Positions 1 to 13,600 of a DNA stretch of 64,000 nucleotides are shown piece by piece. The number at the start of each line of letters is the position of its first letter. The first letter of the stretch is position 1. The notes under the pieces are model-generated. The model was not told the DNA's origin and searched no databases. It saw nothing but the letters and a program-made list of their open reading frames with translations. The translations under genes were made by a program, and so were the position numbers. The DNA is from Bolinopsis microptera. Taxonomy: Eukaryota; Ctenophora; Tentaculata; Lobata; Bolinopsidae. The stretch spans positions 13,490,983-13,554,982 of the forward strand of contig NC_087077.1 of assembly GCF_026151205.1 (NCBI RefSeq), read 5' to 3'.

Positions 1-2621
1 ATAGCCATCATAATTACTAAACCTCAACAACTTCTTTAACTAAAAGTAATAATGAACTTTAAAAATCGAATAATTTCATCATTGTTGGATAATATCAGAT
101 ATTATGTTACATCAGTGATGAATATGCTTCACCTACTGTCTGCTGAAAACTACGATTAAATAATCCTGGATATGGTCTGAATCACTTTTATGTACTGATG
201 ACGATTCCATCTCTGAAGATGAACAGAATTATATTTTCTGCTCCAGTTTTGTCCTGTCGTATTCTTACATATGTGACTTCGAACACAACGAAAGTTCTTC
301 CCCACTTTTCCGCTTTAGCTACAATTTCTGCACTTTAGTGTTGATTACGAGCCTAGATTACGTTGTAAAGACAGCGGATATCTTGATTACAGTTATGAAA
401 TTGCTTACCATGTTATTAAGTTAGTCTTTCTGCCTGGTTGGAGCTCATAACCCACGTACCTGTGCTAAGTAAGTAATTGATTGATCTTTCTCCTGCTTAC
501 GTGGACTATTATAGGGGAGTATAATATAATATTTGACCTTACTTCCCATTGCAAATCCCGCTGTCTGCCTGGTCGTGGGGTCATTGGGGTGAGAGTCGTC
601 GACGTTCTGCTAAGGATCCCGTAGGATATATGCAGCCTCCCGGTTCAGCCAGCCGAATGCTCGAGAAATCGTGTGTGAGGGTTAAATTGGGAGCTGTGCA
701 ATGTAGTACAGCGAAAATCAAAAACTTTAATGGGTGGTTACCGTAACATGGGTACCACATGCCTAGCATGAAATATTTAGCTACTTACTTGCACTTGTGT
801 AGGTCTATAGAAGCAATAGTATCGTGCGTTGCCTCATTGTCTGCTATACAGGCTATCCCGAAACTATAAGCTTGCTTTAATAATATAATACTAATTACTT
901 CTACTAACATAATAATAATTACTTCCCAATGACTATAAGTATAAACATTAAACAAGGAAGATTAATTCGTTTTAGCTCAGCGTCACGCGTTATTAATGAA
1001 TTTATAAATTTGTTTCTTTGACTTTGAATCAGAATAGTTGTCTCGACGTTAAATAGTTGTCTCGACGTTAAGTTGTTAATGAACTACTACCGCGCTGGTG
1101 CAAAACTTAACCAACTGTTATTTTAAAGTTAATAACAAGTATTAACTTGTACATTGTAGCACCTTCAATACAAAGACAAAATACCGAACCATAAAGGGAA
1201 AACTTGACCAGTCATGTGTTTATTAAAGTCAGCAGCCCATCACAAGTAACCATGAACTGTAAAGATTGTATCAGAGTAAAACTGTCTATCTTCAATGATA
1301 TTTGTAATGCGGCTACCCTCTTTTATTATTACAGCGCTTAACCTTTTTGAGCAGTCTACCATGATGATTATGTTTATAGTATTCACTATTAAACCCAAGT
1401 TATATCTTGTCTGGCTCATTAACCGTCTTCCAAAATATCATTTCTTTTTGGTACCACTTCGACCTTGAATTGTTATTATGAATGATTATAATACTCGAGA
1501 TCAGTTAGTGATATCTTAAACCGTGAGTGACAAGGTAGAAGAAATGGCCCTCCTTTCACTACCTCAAGTGGGTATAACAGGGCTAGACCGTTACTCTTAG
1601 GGCGATTGACACCGCGTTGAATTGAAGCGATTAAACAATAAAAATGTTGCTGATCATTCATCTAATTGTTTGAACAGAAGTGCTGGTTATTTCTACATTA
1701 ACTGCTAGACATGTTTACAGTCAAGTGCGTTCTGTAAACTAGCATTCCACATATTGTATTCTGGTTAGTAATTATGAAGTTATGAGTAACTCTGCCTTCT
1801 CTACCCGACATATATATTATGTATGTGACAATTCAGAACCAATTTGACGGGCAGATTTGTGGAAGTGTTTAACTTCATATTATGTTCCTGCTGTGGGTAC
1901 TGTTTAATTTACCCACCATGGTTTTAACTTCTTGAAAAACATAATGAAAATTCTAGTTTACGTTCTATTTTGTTTTTTATGCTGGTTTTCAGTTCGCAAT
2001 GTTTTTTTTTTGTTTTTTTTTTTTGTTTTTTTTCTTTAGAAGTTTTATCGTTAAGGATAAGAACCCACATACAGCCATCAAATCGAATTACAGATCTTTG
2101 CTTATTTCTATTGTTTTCTTTTCGGGTTTCTATTAATTATGTACTAATTATTATTGTAATTATGTTTTCAAAATTATTATTATCTTGATAGTAGTTTGAT
2201 AAATTCATCATATCGGGGCCATGTAATTGCGGGCTCATTTTACTGTGCAGTACCGTGTTTGGTCTCCCGTCAGATTTTACAGACGGGGGCAATAGTTTAT
2301 TCGAGTTTATTTCATACGTTGTAATTGCTGTACTCTGTAAAGTTTGAAAAGTACTTAATAAAAAATCATTATGAATATGCCATCGTTGGATTACTTTCGT
2401 GTGAGCAAAAGGAAACACAGCCGCTAGATCGCCGAGGCATAAATAACAAGAGAAATCTTGCATAATCGGCATAAACAAGAGAAATCTTGGCTTTGAAATA
2501 TTCGTGATTCCTTCCCCATGGCCTGAATTTACAACGAATCTTACCTTATGTACGACGTACGTAGGAGTCCTACGTTGGAACCAAACTTCGTAACGGCTTC
2601 CGGACATATTTCCGCAATGGC
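1..2621. other. Spacer without recognised genes
   Basis: AT-rich sequence in which I see no convincing coding exon. Open frames here are short and have no recognisable motif. A short tandem duplication ending in a TTGTCTCGACGTTAA core lies near 1038-1072, and a T-rich tract at about 1998-2040. The minus-strand frame of 182 codons at 2137-2685 overlaps the MITE beginning at 2622 and looks non-coding. Confidence 0.5.
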
Positions 2622-2889
2622 CAATGGTGTAATGCTGTCTGTTGCGCCCTCTCCCCTTTTGGCGCCCCTCTCTAAAATTGAACAAATTAGGTGATTTTAG
2701 AGGATACGCCGGTAAAATCTCTAAAAAATTGTGTTTCTAGAGCAAAACGCGCAGTTTTGCTAGTACCTCAGTTAAGTTTTTCAAAATTGTCCCACAATCA
2801 AACGACAATTTGGCGCCCCCCTAAGATAGCGCCCCCAGCACAGCTGGGTCCCGGTCAGCGGGGCCCTTCGTTAGTTCGTTACGCCACTG
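2622..2889. mobile_element. Old hAT-type MITE related to the copy at 48441
   Basis: The right end reads CGTTACGCCACTG and the left end CAATGGTGTAATG, a decayed inverted version of it. The interior shares blocks with 48441-48712 in opposite orientation: GGCGCCCC-type tracts, an AGAGGATACGCCGGTAAAAT-like block and the run about a GTCCCACA-type segment. No target duplication is recognisable, so this is an old copy. The family is non-autonomous because no transposase frame is present. Confidence 0.6.
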
Positions 2890-3490
2890 CCATGACATGA
2901 TGACCACTGACCAGACTAATTCATGGCTAAGGCACGCACGGAACAAGTATTGTTACCACAATCAATAATCATGAAGCATGGTAATATAATCGTATTCTTT
3001 GGCCGACATTAATATGGTGATAGGCTATTATAATTTGGTATTACGAAGTGAAGGTCAAGAAAATTTCGTGATAGTTGGATATAATTAGGTAATTACTATG
3101 CTGCAGCTAGTCACGACCGAGCATATCGTTACGGTCGCATATCGTTACGGTTGGGCAATTCTGCAACTGGGAATTTAACGGGCGTTTATTTACCTTATTG
3201 TCGATAATTTGGACGTTGGTGTGATGTGGCCCGTGATAATTCAATGTTGACGCAATCGACCGTATCATTCATAATTTAAGGCGTTCGGTATTCTATCGAT
3301 TGAATAAATCATGACATCGTTTGTTCTGGTTGGTTCACTGTTCAGCATCTTTTGAATCGATACCATTTTATATGCTTACTATTCCACTATTCTTAACATT
3401 CAAATTACGGCTTCTATTCGTTGTATTGCAGTCATACATTTGGAATTTATATCTGAATTTATATCTGGAATTTAACAAACTTCCCACAAT

Positions 3491-3496
3491 AGGATT
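3491..3496 (+). promoter_or_regulatory. Acceptor-like AG 4 nt before the receptor ATG
   Basis: CCCACAATAG followed by GATT and the ATG at 3497. It could be the 3' splice site of a 5'-UTR intron or a spliced-leader acceptor. Its pyrimidine tract is weaker than those of the sulfotransferase, glycosylase and BTB genes. Confidence 0.35.
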
Positions 3497-6400
3497 ATGA
3501 CTACTCCAGCGAGTGGATACTACAGCAACGTTACTTCTGCTAGTTATTCGCTGTACTCGTTCTATTATACCACAGTTACTAAGCCTCCTGCTCACAATGC
3601 ACAGGGGAGAGGATATACTCTTTCTCCTACAGCTGACAAGGTAAACATTGAGATTTTATAAAACTAAGTTTTTAGATAGTTTGAGATTTTAACTTTAAGA
3701 AAGGGGAGATTTCTATCACTGAATGCAAATAAATTGTAGATTTCAAAAACAAGATTATTTAATTACAAAATAATCACACTATACGCAATAACCAAACTGC
3801 TATGATATCAATTCAGCAACCAACCTCAAAAGTTGAACGAAATAATCCTACTTGATGTGTTTCAGGTTCTAGCAGTAATACTACCGATATTGTCAATACC
3901 GGGCCTCTTTATGAACGTGATAGTGTTATGGAACCTGTTTATCAAGGCAAGCAAACTGAACAGACCTACCCGACAACTACACGGACATCTCGTTATTTCC
4001 AATTTCATCCTCCTTATCTTGTGTGTCCCCTCTATATCGTGAGTAATGATAACTTATTTTCGGGTTTTATTCCCTTGAAACCAGGCATAGAATTAGAACG
4101 GAAGTCAACATTCAAAATGTAGTGAAATTAGTTACAACTTAGTGACAAATTAGTGACAACTTAACCATCAATATCCTCCTCCGCAGGTTGATACTCTTCA
4201 ATGGACGAATTGACAATCCTACTCTTGATCAAAGAGTGGAAAACTATGTGCTCAACAACATATTCTGTAATATTAGCGGTTTCGTGTTTAATGTTATGAT
4301 GAGAATGACAATTCACATCAGTACCGCTCTGGCTGTGGACAGAGTACTTGCAGGTATGATGATCGATTTACAGTGATTTTGTTTGTTGTCACTAATTATT
4401 TGGATGATTGCATTTTTTCGTGTTTCTAATAATCTAATAAAAACCAATTGCTTTTCAGTGCAGTTCCCGATATTTCACAAGTTCAAAGTGCAGGTTTATG
4501 GTTACAACTGGTTAATTATCATTATCTGGATATTTAATCTGGTTACCATGGCAACGCCTTTCATAGCTGGCAAGTAAGTCTTTCCTCTTAACATTCTCAA
4601 TATAAAGTGAGATAAAGTGTGATAAAGTAGAAATTAATAAATTTTAGGCAGTATTTTGACCTGTAATTTTAGGTCCATCTCTGTTCTGTATAATGTATAT
4701 AACTATATGATATTTAGTAGTCACAAGTCTTGCCTAGTTTCATTTCAAGTTATTCTTTACATTTAAGAAAGAAAGTTTAGCTTTCAAATTAAGGACTTAT
4801 CAGCTTCGTCAGGTGTTATTAAATCTAACCTTAAAAAGCACTTGCTATCCCTCCAAAATCGAGATGACCCTAATACATGGTAACTAATCTATATTATATC
4901 TCAAACTCTACATCCGGTACGGCTATGCACACATGATATCTCTCTCTGCCATGAAACATGGCTAACCTTTTAAACTGTGATTCAAAACCTAAAGCTAAAC
5001 TAAAACTTAACTGGGCTCTCCTTTGTCACCAAACTAAACCAATAAGTAATTTTAGATTATTATATTTTTCTATATTTGTATAATAAGTATATTGACGTAG
5101 TGGATGGTTGAGGGGGTTTCAAGCACAGGTCACTCTCAAATCCTAAAGATAAGCAGTGGCCTTCGGCACTTGAAACCTCTTCAAACCTCCCCTGATTTAT
5201 TTATTATTGATATTGTTTGATTGTGCCGTAAAAATAAATATTTGTTTTATTAAATATTTGTTTTATTATTAAAACATTTTATTGTTTCAGGCAGTATGTG
5301 CAAGGTCCGTTTGAATGCGTCTGCAATTGGAGTTTGGATTATGCTGTTTTCTCACGAATCGGAGAGCACGACCATTTCCTGAGGACTCTCGTTGTTCTGT
5401 CGTACTTCTTCATTCCATTTACTTTAACCAACCTCCTAACTATTATCTGCTGTATTTGGGTAAGACTTGAATTTTTCATCAATTTATCAAAAATCGAAAA
5501 TAAAATAATAATCATACTTGTTCCAAAATTGTACGGAAATGATGTTGACTTTAAATTGTATGATATCAAGCTGCATAAATGAAGTCTATGTACGAATGAT
5601 TTAATGATGTTCGTTATTCAGGTTATAGTTTTACTGCTGAAGAAAAATCTAATATTTACCGTGGAAAAACGGAAGGAAGATCACAAGATCTCAACCAAAG
5701 ACAACCATCAGTATGAACGTCTGCAATGCATCAAAGAAAATGGACATCCGGTGGATGAGTTAAAAACCAATGGCCACTCAGCTGATTCTCCGACAACAAC
5801 ATCAAACGGAAAACAACCTCAAATCCGTAAAAACAAACCCACAAAAAAATTAACACAATCAACTTCAATATTGAAGTCAATCAAACTGTCAAACGACGCC
5901 AAAGTAAAAAGGTTAGTTCAATACCAAATTCACCAACTGGAGATTGTGGCCGGAATTTACGATTATATTAATTTCATTAGTCGTGGATCTCTGTTTTATA
6001 TAAAGCAATTTACTTCAATAAAGATTTGTTATCACAGGAGATATTGTGGTAATTTCTAAATATAACTGTAATACATTGATTTAAAGTTTATTTGAATTTT
6101 GAAATAAACATCATTTAACAAATAACGTCCAGGGCGTGCTACACTATGTTGATAATGATGGCCTTGCAGTTATTATGCTACTCAGTGGTTCAGTTAATGG
6201 TTGTTGATCAGCTACTTTTCCATGTCTTCAAGGCTAATTACTTTTATACGGTTGGTGAATATCTCGTTTCCCTGTAGTATTTGACCCGTCGAAAATTCAT
6301 AATACATAAATTTGTCGAATGTTTTTTAAAATCATTCATTACAACATACTGTTCCTAAGTCTTCTTCAATCTATAATATTAAATTATTCCAAATGAACGC

Positions 6401-6670
6401 TGAACTGGTTATCCCTCTTTAAACCAACCCTTTCAGCAAATGCGAAAGAATGCTCTGTTAGCCCAGATCTTCGTCAACTACCCGCTTTATCTCATAGGCT
6501 TCTCCATCCTCATCCCTGCAGTTATACACTTCAGAATGACGAGAAATAGCCAGAAGAGAAGCGACAGTACCCAAAAGGGATTCAGTACGATCAATTCCTC
6601 TATAAACCAGGGGTTGTCCTTTACGTGCTCCAAAATAATCGGCAGATCAAAATCTAAAACTGAAGTTTGA
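3497..6670 (+). CDS. Seven-transmembrane G-protein-coupled receptor, class A-like, 8 exons
   Basis: Exons 3497-3640, 3866-4038, 4187-4353, 4459-4573, 5291-5459, 5622-5911, 6133-6250 and 6437-6670 join in phase to 469 residues, all with GT-AG borders. Exon 1 gives an extracellular N-terminus with an N-glycosylation site (NVT, residues 11-13). Helices fall near 49-73, 84-110, 129-155, 177-197, 227-260, 355-385 and 398-420. Cys133 at the top of TM3 and Cys209 or Cys211 in loop 2 could form the usual disulfide. TM3 ends in Asp157-Arg158-Val159, a DRY variant, and TM7 has Asn406-Tyr-Pro-Leu-Tyr410, an NPxxY-like motif. The third cytoplasmic loop is long (about 90 residues), basic and rich in Ser/Thr/Asn. 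TM6 lacks the common CWxP. The ligand cannot be told; it is a divergent invertebrate orphan receptor. The donor of exon 7 (GTTGGT) is non-consensus but is the only one that keeps the frame. An AATAAA at 7213-7218 may be the poly(A) signal. Confidence 0.85.
4745..5280 (+). mobile_element. 3' remnant of a LINE in receptor intron 4
   Basis: A short open stretch at about 4768-4883 encodes a tail containing VIKSNLKKHLLSLQNRDD and ending in W-stop. This resembles the C-terminus of CR1/L2-type LINE reverse transcriptases (compare the [10 protein letters not shown] end of the copy at 33005). It is followed by UTR-like sequence and an AT-rich tail near 5195-5280. An imperfect inverted repeat (GGGTTTCAAG / CTTGAAACC) lies at about 5115-5180. 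Heavily truncated and not functional. Confidence 0.4.
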
Positions 6671-7641
6671 TGTTGGGAAAAACTGCTGCCAATTTGGATG
6701 GTGTTTATGTCCAAACTCTTATGTTTGAGCTTTGTTAGCTCCAGCTTATGTTTTACATTGAATTTTAAATTTTATCAAGCTGTGCTTCCCTATAATTGTG
6801 AGATGCAGGATTTTTTGTCGAGTGTTGTGTTGAAATTCTTTTTTCTAACGACCCTCATGCCTGGGCTTCAGTCACTGAATTTAATCTAGCACTGACACTA
6901 AGCTGCATTTTTTAATTCACATCCAGTGGTAACTGGCGATTTTAATGCCATGATATTTAATTGATGTTTAATTGATAGGATGACAGATGTTTTGTTTTGT
7001 AAATGAGCGCAAGGTGTAAGCATGTTATGTTCATAAAAACCCAGAATTTTTAGAATATGAGCAATATGAGGTAAATATAACCCCTTACTTTTTCGGTTCA
7101 GTAGTGGACTTTTTGGTTCAGATTGTGAATTTACAATTTTAGTCAAACTTTTTATCTTCTAGTTGTGATATGAAAAGAAAACGATCTTGGTTTTTTAACA
7201 TCCTTGATTGTGAATAAATAATATAATCAACTCAAACTATCATTTCACTACAAAACAGCTGATTTTACCATTTGTATAAAATAACTAAAATTTAATCATT
7301 TTTGAACAAATTTAAATAGGAGTAGGACCATTTTACTGGTCAAAGTATCGTTATCTGTACAACTACATAAGATAGAATATTTCTATGGACAAGAAAAAAG
7401 AAAGGGTAATGCTAGGGAAATTGGACAAGCTTCATAATAATTATAAACTACATTTGACCGAACCCGCTGACTTTAAAAATCGCTTTCAAACTTCTCTCGT
7501 AATTATTTCATCCGTGAGCTAGCTTTAAAATGGCCCAAATCACTTAAAAAGCTGCAGAGAACCGCTGCATGGTCGTTCCGTGTAGGGCAACTGTTTATAC
7601 TTATAGGCGTCATCTGACGTGATCTGAATGTCTCTTCAAGT
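6671..7641. other. Tail-to-tail spacer between receptor and sulfotransferase
   Basis: Both genes end towards this stretch. It should contain their 3' UTRs; AATAAA at 7213-7218 is the clearest poly(A) signal on the plus strand. I see no further gene. Confidence 0.5.
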
Positions 7642-10600
7642 TCATGACAACTTATCGATAACACTAGCACACTCCTCATTTACTGCATCAACACTAATGC
7701 TGGGGAGCTTGTTCTTCCACTCGTTGATAGAAAGGTACAGTTCGTTCTTATATTCCTTGGTAAGGGGGATGTTGGGAATGTGGGTGGTGTCCAGTAGTTT
7801 GTGGTACAGTTGGGAGAGGGAGGAGATGGGACTAGCTGCGATCTTCTTGTAATCGAACACCTGGGGGAGATGTTTAGATTGTTTTTTGTTTTTTTGTTGT
7901 CAGTTTGAAGTTTTACCATTTTATGCCATTTTACGCCGCATATTAGAACTGTTTTAAAACTGCAGAAAAAGGGACATTAGGTTTATTGTCAAAGTGTCCC
8001 AACTCCAAAGTCGTTTGTTTTGCATGTCATGATGTCAATGTGTCCGTTACAGCCGCACAAACTTACAGGAGCACCAGATGTCAGAACATTTTGTGCTTTA
8101 CATATATATATATATATATATATATTCTATAAGGCTACAACCCGGACCGTTAGATGGGCTCATTTCGGGCCGGTAAATACCGAATTAAGTTCTCGAATTA
8201 GGAGACTCCAACTCGATAATGTTCTCTTATCGTCACGCAATAATATGCAGTGGAGCATAGACCGTAAATTGAAACGATCGTGCGCTACTGGATTTTGTGA
8301 GAACCGTTCAATACATGCAATAGCTACGTTGATGAAGTGCCAGTGGCCATAATCTGAATACAATGCAGCTAATTATATTGAAATTAACAAATACTATGCA
8401 TGAGTTCCTACTAAATGGGTTAGAACTGTGTGAGTGTCTAAAAGTTATAAGATCAGGACCCAAGTAACGTGGTAATGATTTGATACATACTGATAATATT
8501 GAGATCTCTACATTTATTGGCCCCAAGAAATGAACATCAATCATTGTTGTTAACCAATGCTATACTGGCCAGAAAATTGTTTGGGCTTTAGTACTTAACC
8601 ATTGATTTCACATAAATCAGAAGTGTGAGGCAGGATTGACAATTTTAGGAATTTTCTCTTACCTGATACACATTATGAGAGCTTGAGGAGTGGGCAGTGA
8701 AGGCATTGACTCTGGCACACAGCTGAGAAGCGAAAACCTGTATCTCTTCCTCCGTGATATCCCCGTTGTCAAGGAGACGGGAGATGATTGCACGTGGGTC
8801 TCGGTGCACGTACGCTATCTCCATTGACAGGCTGTCCAGAACCTTGCTGGAGGGGTATTGGTGTCACTTTCTCGGTCAATATCTAACTCCCTGTTATTGA
8901 TTGATCCAATAACATGCAATTGAATGCTGTTAATCGAGCAAAATAATTTCAGTACATGTATAAATATTAAATTGTATATCCACCAGCGTGCGCTTTTTGC
9001 TACAGCTAAGCCATTCCATATATCCAACTCGCCTCGCAGGTGGAAGTGTCGTATAGCACTTGGGCCCTGCGGTCCCTCTGTGCTATACGAAAATATGCAG
9101 AGTTGAAAAATACGTATTTTACGAATTTAATAAAATATCAAAAATACGTTAAATACGGCGTATTTTATTTTCGTTGAATAAAATACGTAAAAAGTGTTAT
9201 TGTACCATTGATTGCTCCAATAAAGTAATAAGTACTATTGCTTTATATAAATTTACGATTTTATCAAAACTCGCGTAGCTCTGTCGTTTTTCACCTCGCA
9301 TATGACTTCAGAGTACTGGGCATGTGCTATACCAAAGCATTAAAGCGTTGAAGTTAAATAGAAATGTGTCTGAAAAAAATGCAAACGAATGACATAACTT
9401 TAGTCTTTGAATGAAATTTCAAGAAAAACGTATTTTAACGTATTTTAACGTATTTTATTTCTAAGCAAAAATACGCAAAATACGGCGTATTTAAAAAATT
9501 ATCTCACGTACTTTTCAACTCTGAAAATATGTCGTCAGAATGGAAATAAATAAATACAACCTATACATATGGAACAAGGTTCACTGTGTCTATAAAACTT
9601 ACAGGGACCAGTTTTCAGTAGAGCCCTCTATCACAGCAACATGTTTACTCATGCACTCTTTTTCTAGATTCTCTGTTGTTAAGTTACCAGAGTTGCATTT
9701 TCCCTCTGGACAAAACTGTAATAATGGTTATGAGTATCAAGAATATTTCAAATCGGGAATAATTATACTGAAACATGAGCATACAACTACAAGTGATATA
9801 TGATTTATGTATTATGTAATAGATTTTGTCGAAATTTTCGGCAAACATGATTTTCCATATCAAATTACGATATCCAGAAGTTTTTAAATAATAAGTAAAG
9901 ACTAAAGAATGACTTATAGAGTTATACTTTTGCCAGTGATTTGGATGATAACGCTGCCCCCGTGTGAGTCTTATAATAATGGACCACATCTTCAGAAATA
10001 GTGCAATGAGCTAGTTTCTCAAAATCTTGGGAAGATTTTATTACTGAGCTGATAGAGGGAAGAAAGAAAATGTTCTCGTCGTGGGACATGAGCTTTGCTA
10101 ACACGTCACTTCCGCCGACTGAGGAATTTGGAGTTTTCAATCACACACGTGGAGGACTAAGAATGTCCTGTTCCTAAAGTATAAATAATGATTGATTCTA
10201 AGAAACTGGTGGTGTAACTGTAAAATTAAAACTGATGGGTAACATGATGTATATTTCGTATTGAAATAGTTGAATGCTTGTCCTGGAATGTGGTCTCTAA
10301 AACTTACGTTTCTCAGAAACTATCAAAATATGAGTTCTTTTTGAAAGATCAAACTCGTTTTCATCCCTCAAGTTCGCAAGAGCGACCTGAAGCGCTTCAT
10401 CAGTAGCTTTCTTTTTTAGCTCCCGCTTTTCTACCACTGGATCTTGCAGGTCAGGCTTGTTAAAAGTGTTGACCTTATCTTTATCAGCAGCTACTAACGC
10501 CTCATCCTCTTTATCTTGCTTTATATCGCCAGAAACTGACCACTTAGCTTGTTTTAACAAATACCTAGATGATACTTCCGTTAATTTTGTTTTAATCCTA

Positions 10601-13600
10601 TTTATACATCCAACTACTAACCAGTAACCATTAAGTATCATTATAAAGCTATGAAATGCATGATAAAGACTCGAGCCAAAAATCGTGTTATTCGAGGAAG
10701 TCCAAGTTATATTTTATAATCATAATGCGTCTTAATGCTTAATGAAAAATATAAAAAGGATCAGTTTAACATTTCTAAGGGTTTCCTTTCATTTAAAAGG
10801 TTATGCATGATATATTGATAGAACTTCGTGATAATTGACAAAAGGGATTAGAACCAAAAGAAACATTACTATTACTTACTATAATATTACTATACTATTA
10901 CTATTAGTATTACTAACTGATTGCAAGAGGGTTACCTGAATTCTTCTTTCAGATCTTCATGTTTTCCATATTGTTCATTTAACTTTATCTCCATGAGATG
11001 ATTCTCTTTTTTCATTGCTGATATGTCTAGCTTCATCAACCGGACCTGAAAAATGAATAATATGTAGATCGTTGTAAACATTAATAATACTTAGTGGTAT
11101 AAGCCATCGTTTGAACTTTATGTCGCCTACCTATGTCGTAATTTCAACCTTTGATCTTGTTCTAAAATACCAGTATCAACATTTGTGGTAATAACAAAAT
11201 GTATGGCATCGAACCAATACAATAAACATGTCTCAGATATCTTCTACGATCTGAGCAATTGATTGACCATTAGTATTCCAGCATACCCAATACCGACGAG
11301 TGTGATTTCCTAACATCGAATTTAAGTAGACTGATTCACGATCAATAACAATCTCTGTTGGTAATGCTAACTAATGTCAACCCTGGGCCCGCGTTATCAC
11401 TAACAATCACTGTTGGTAATGCTAACTAATGTCAACCCCGGGCCCGCGTTATCACTAACAATCACTGTTGGTAATGCTAACTAATGTCAACCCCGGGCCC
11501 GCGTTATCACAAACAATCACTGTTGGTAATGCTAACTAATGTCAACCCCGGGCCCGCGTTATCACTAACAATCACTGTTGGTAATGCTAACTAATGTCAA
11601 CCCCGGGCCCGCGTTATCACTAACAATCACTGTTGGTAATGCTAACTAATGTCAACCCCGGGCCCGCGTTATCACTAACAATCACTGTTGGTAATGCATA
11701 ATGCTAACTAATGTCAACCCCGGGCCCGCGTTATCACTAACAATCACTGTTGGTAATGCTAACTAATGTCAACCCTGGGCCCGCGTTATCACTAACAATC
11801 ACTGTTGGTAATGCTAACTAATGTCAACCCTGGGCCCGCGTTATCACTAACAATCACTGTTGGTAATGCTAACTAATGTCAATCCCGGGCCCGCGTTATC
11901 ACTAACAATCACTGTTGGTAATGCTAACTAATGTCAATCCCGGGCCTGCGTTATCACTAACAATCACTGTTGGTAATGCTAACTAATGTCAACCCTGGGC
12001 CCGCGTTATCACTAACAATCACTGTTGGTAATGCTAACTAATGTCAATCCCGGGCCCGCGTTATCACTAACAATCACTGTTGGTAATGCTAACTAATGTC
12101 AACCCTGGGCCCGCGTTATCACTAACAATCACTGTTGGTAATGCTAACTAATGTCAATCCCGGGCCTGCGTTATCACTAACAATCACTGTTGGTAATGCT
12201 AACTAATGTCAACCCTGGGCCCGCGTTATCACTAACAATCACTGTTGGTAATGCTAACTAATGTCAACCCTGGGCCCGCGTTATCACTAACAATCACTGT
12301 TGGTAATGCTAACTAATGTCAACCCCGGGCCCGCGTTATCACTAACAATCACTGTTGGTAATGCTAACTAATGTCAACCCCGGGCCCGCGTTATCACTAA
12401 CAATCTCTGTCACAGTGCTGGCAAGCACGACCGTTGCATTTATTGTGGGTATACTATGTACCCCATTTACTATTATACCCCCTTTACTATTATACCCCCT
12501 TTACTATTATACCCCCTTTGGTACACATTACAAGCCTCTTTCGTGCACGCGAAGCGTGCACTCTGGCCGAAGGCGGCGGCCGAAGGCCGCCGCCTCCGGC
12601 AGGAGTTTTTCAGGCATTAAGACTCATCGGAAGTCGTTCAGCAGATTTATTTTTAGTTCAAAACATTCTAATTTGATGTCAAAGATGACAGGAATAAAAA
12701 ATAGTTATGTTGAGATTTTTAAGAAATTTGCATAAAATACTCGCCAGCACTGTTATACGAAATTCGGTAAAAAACCCAAAATCGCCATATTCAGGTGCCT
12801 TAAAAACCATGTTAAAATTGAGTTAGAGATCTGAAATTTTTCAGGGCGTCTAGACGTTGACCAAATCGACTGCAAAAAAAGTTTCAGGTTTCAGGATTAT
12901 CGGGAAATGGGTTTTCTAGAACCCCTGTTTTACGATAGATTGTCGTGATACATACAGATATACATACATATTATATATATTCAGGGATAGACGCTTTGCC
13001 AGTCAATTGTAGCCTGTATTTAATTGTCCATAGATTCAAAAGTATAAAAGATACAGCCATTTCCGACCACAGGTCTTGAAAATAATTGTCTACACTTTAG
13101 TTTACATTGTATAAACAAATTATTTGACGTCATGAACACCCCTTGATGACGTCATCAAGTTAACCGTTTTTAAAACTTGATTTTTGACAAAGTAATCACT
13201 TTTAAAAATGATTTTACACCATTAAAAAGTAATTGTATTCAAAATCTGAGGAAATTTTTACCTTAGATAATTGTTCAAGCATTCTGAAAATCTACCGGAA
13301 AGTTTTTCTAGCTTGCTCCTTCATAAAGATATTCGTCATTGAAGTTTGTGCTTTTTTGAAGAATTATTTTATAAAAACGTCAATTTTGCGATTTAGTATT
13401 CTCTGGTGTTGGGCCATGCCTTGGATTGTGGAGCTCAGTTCTGCTTCTTATAGGTATAAATTGTGCATTAGGCTAGTTTTAAAGTTGAAAATCGAAAAGT
13501 TGCACACGTGGGGACACGCCCAAATTTATAGAAAATTGCTAAAATCACTGAAAATTGCTGTTTTCGTCATTTTCTGTCAACTTTAGAGTGCCGTTGTGAT

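Noticed and set aside
2137..2685. 182-codon minus-strand open frame
   Set aside because: No motif, odd composition, and its first part lies within a hAT-type MITE; probably chance.
12355..12735. 126- and 80-codon plus-strand frames across the minisatellite end and GC hairpins
   Set aside because: Translation of tandem repeats and palindromes; no independent coding signal.
13233..13586. 117-codon plus-strand frame in the left part of the insert
   Set aside because: No recognised motif or splice context; AT-rich with low-complexity residues.
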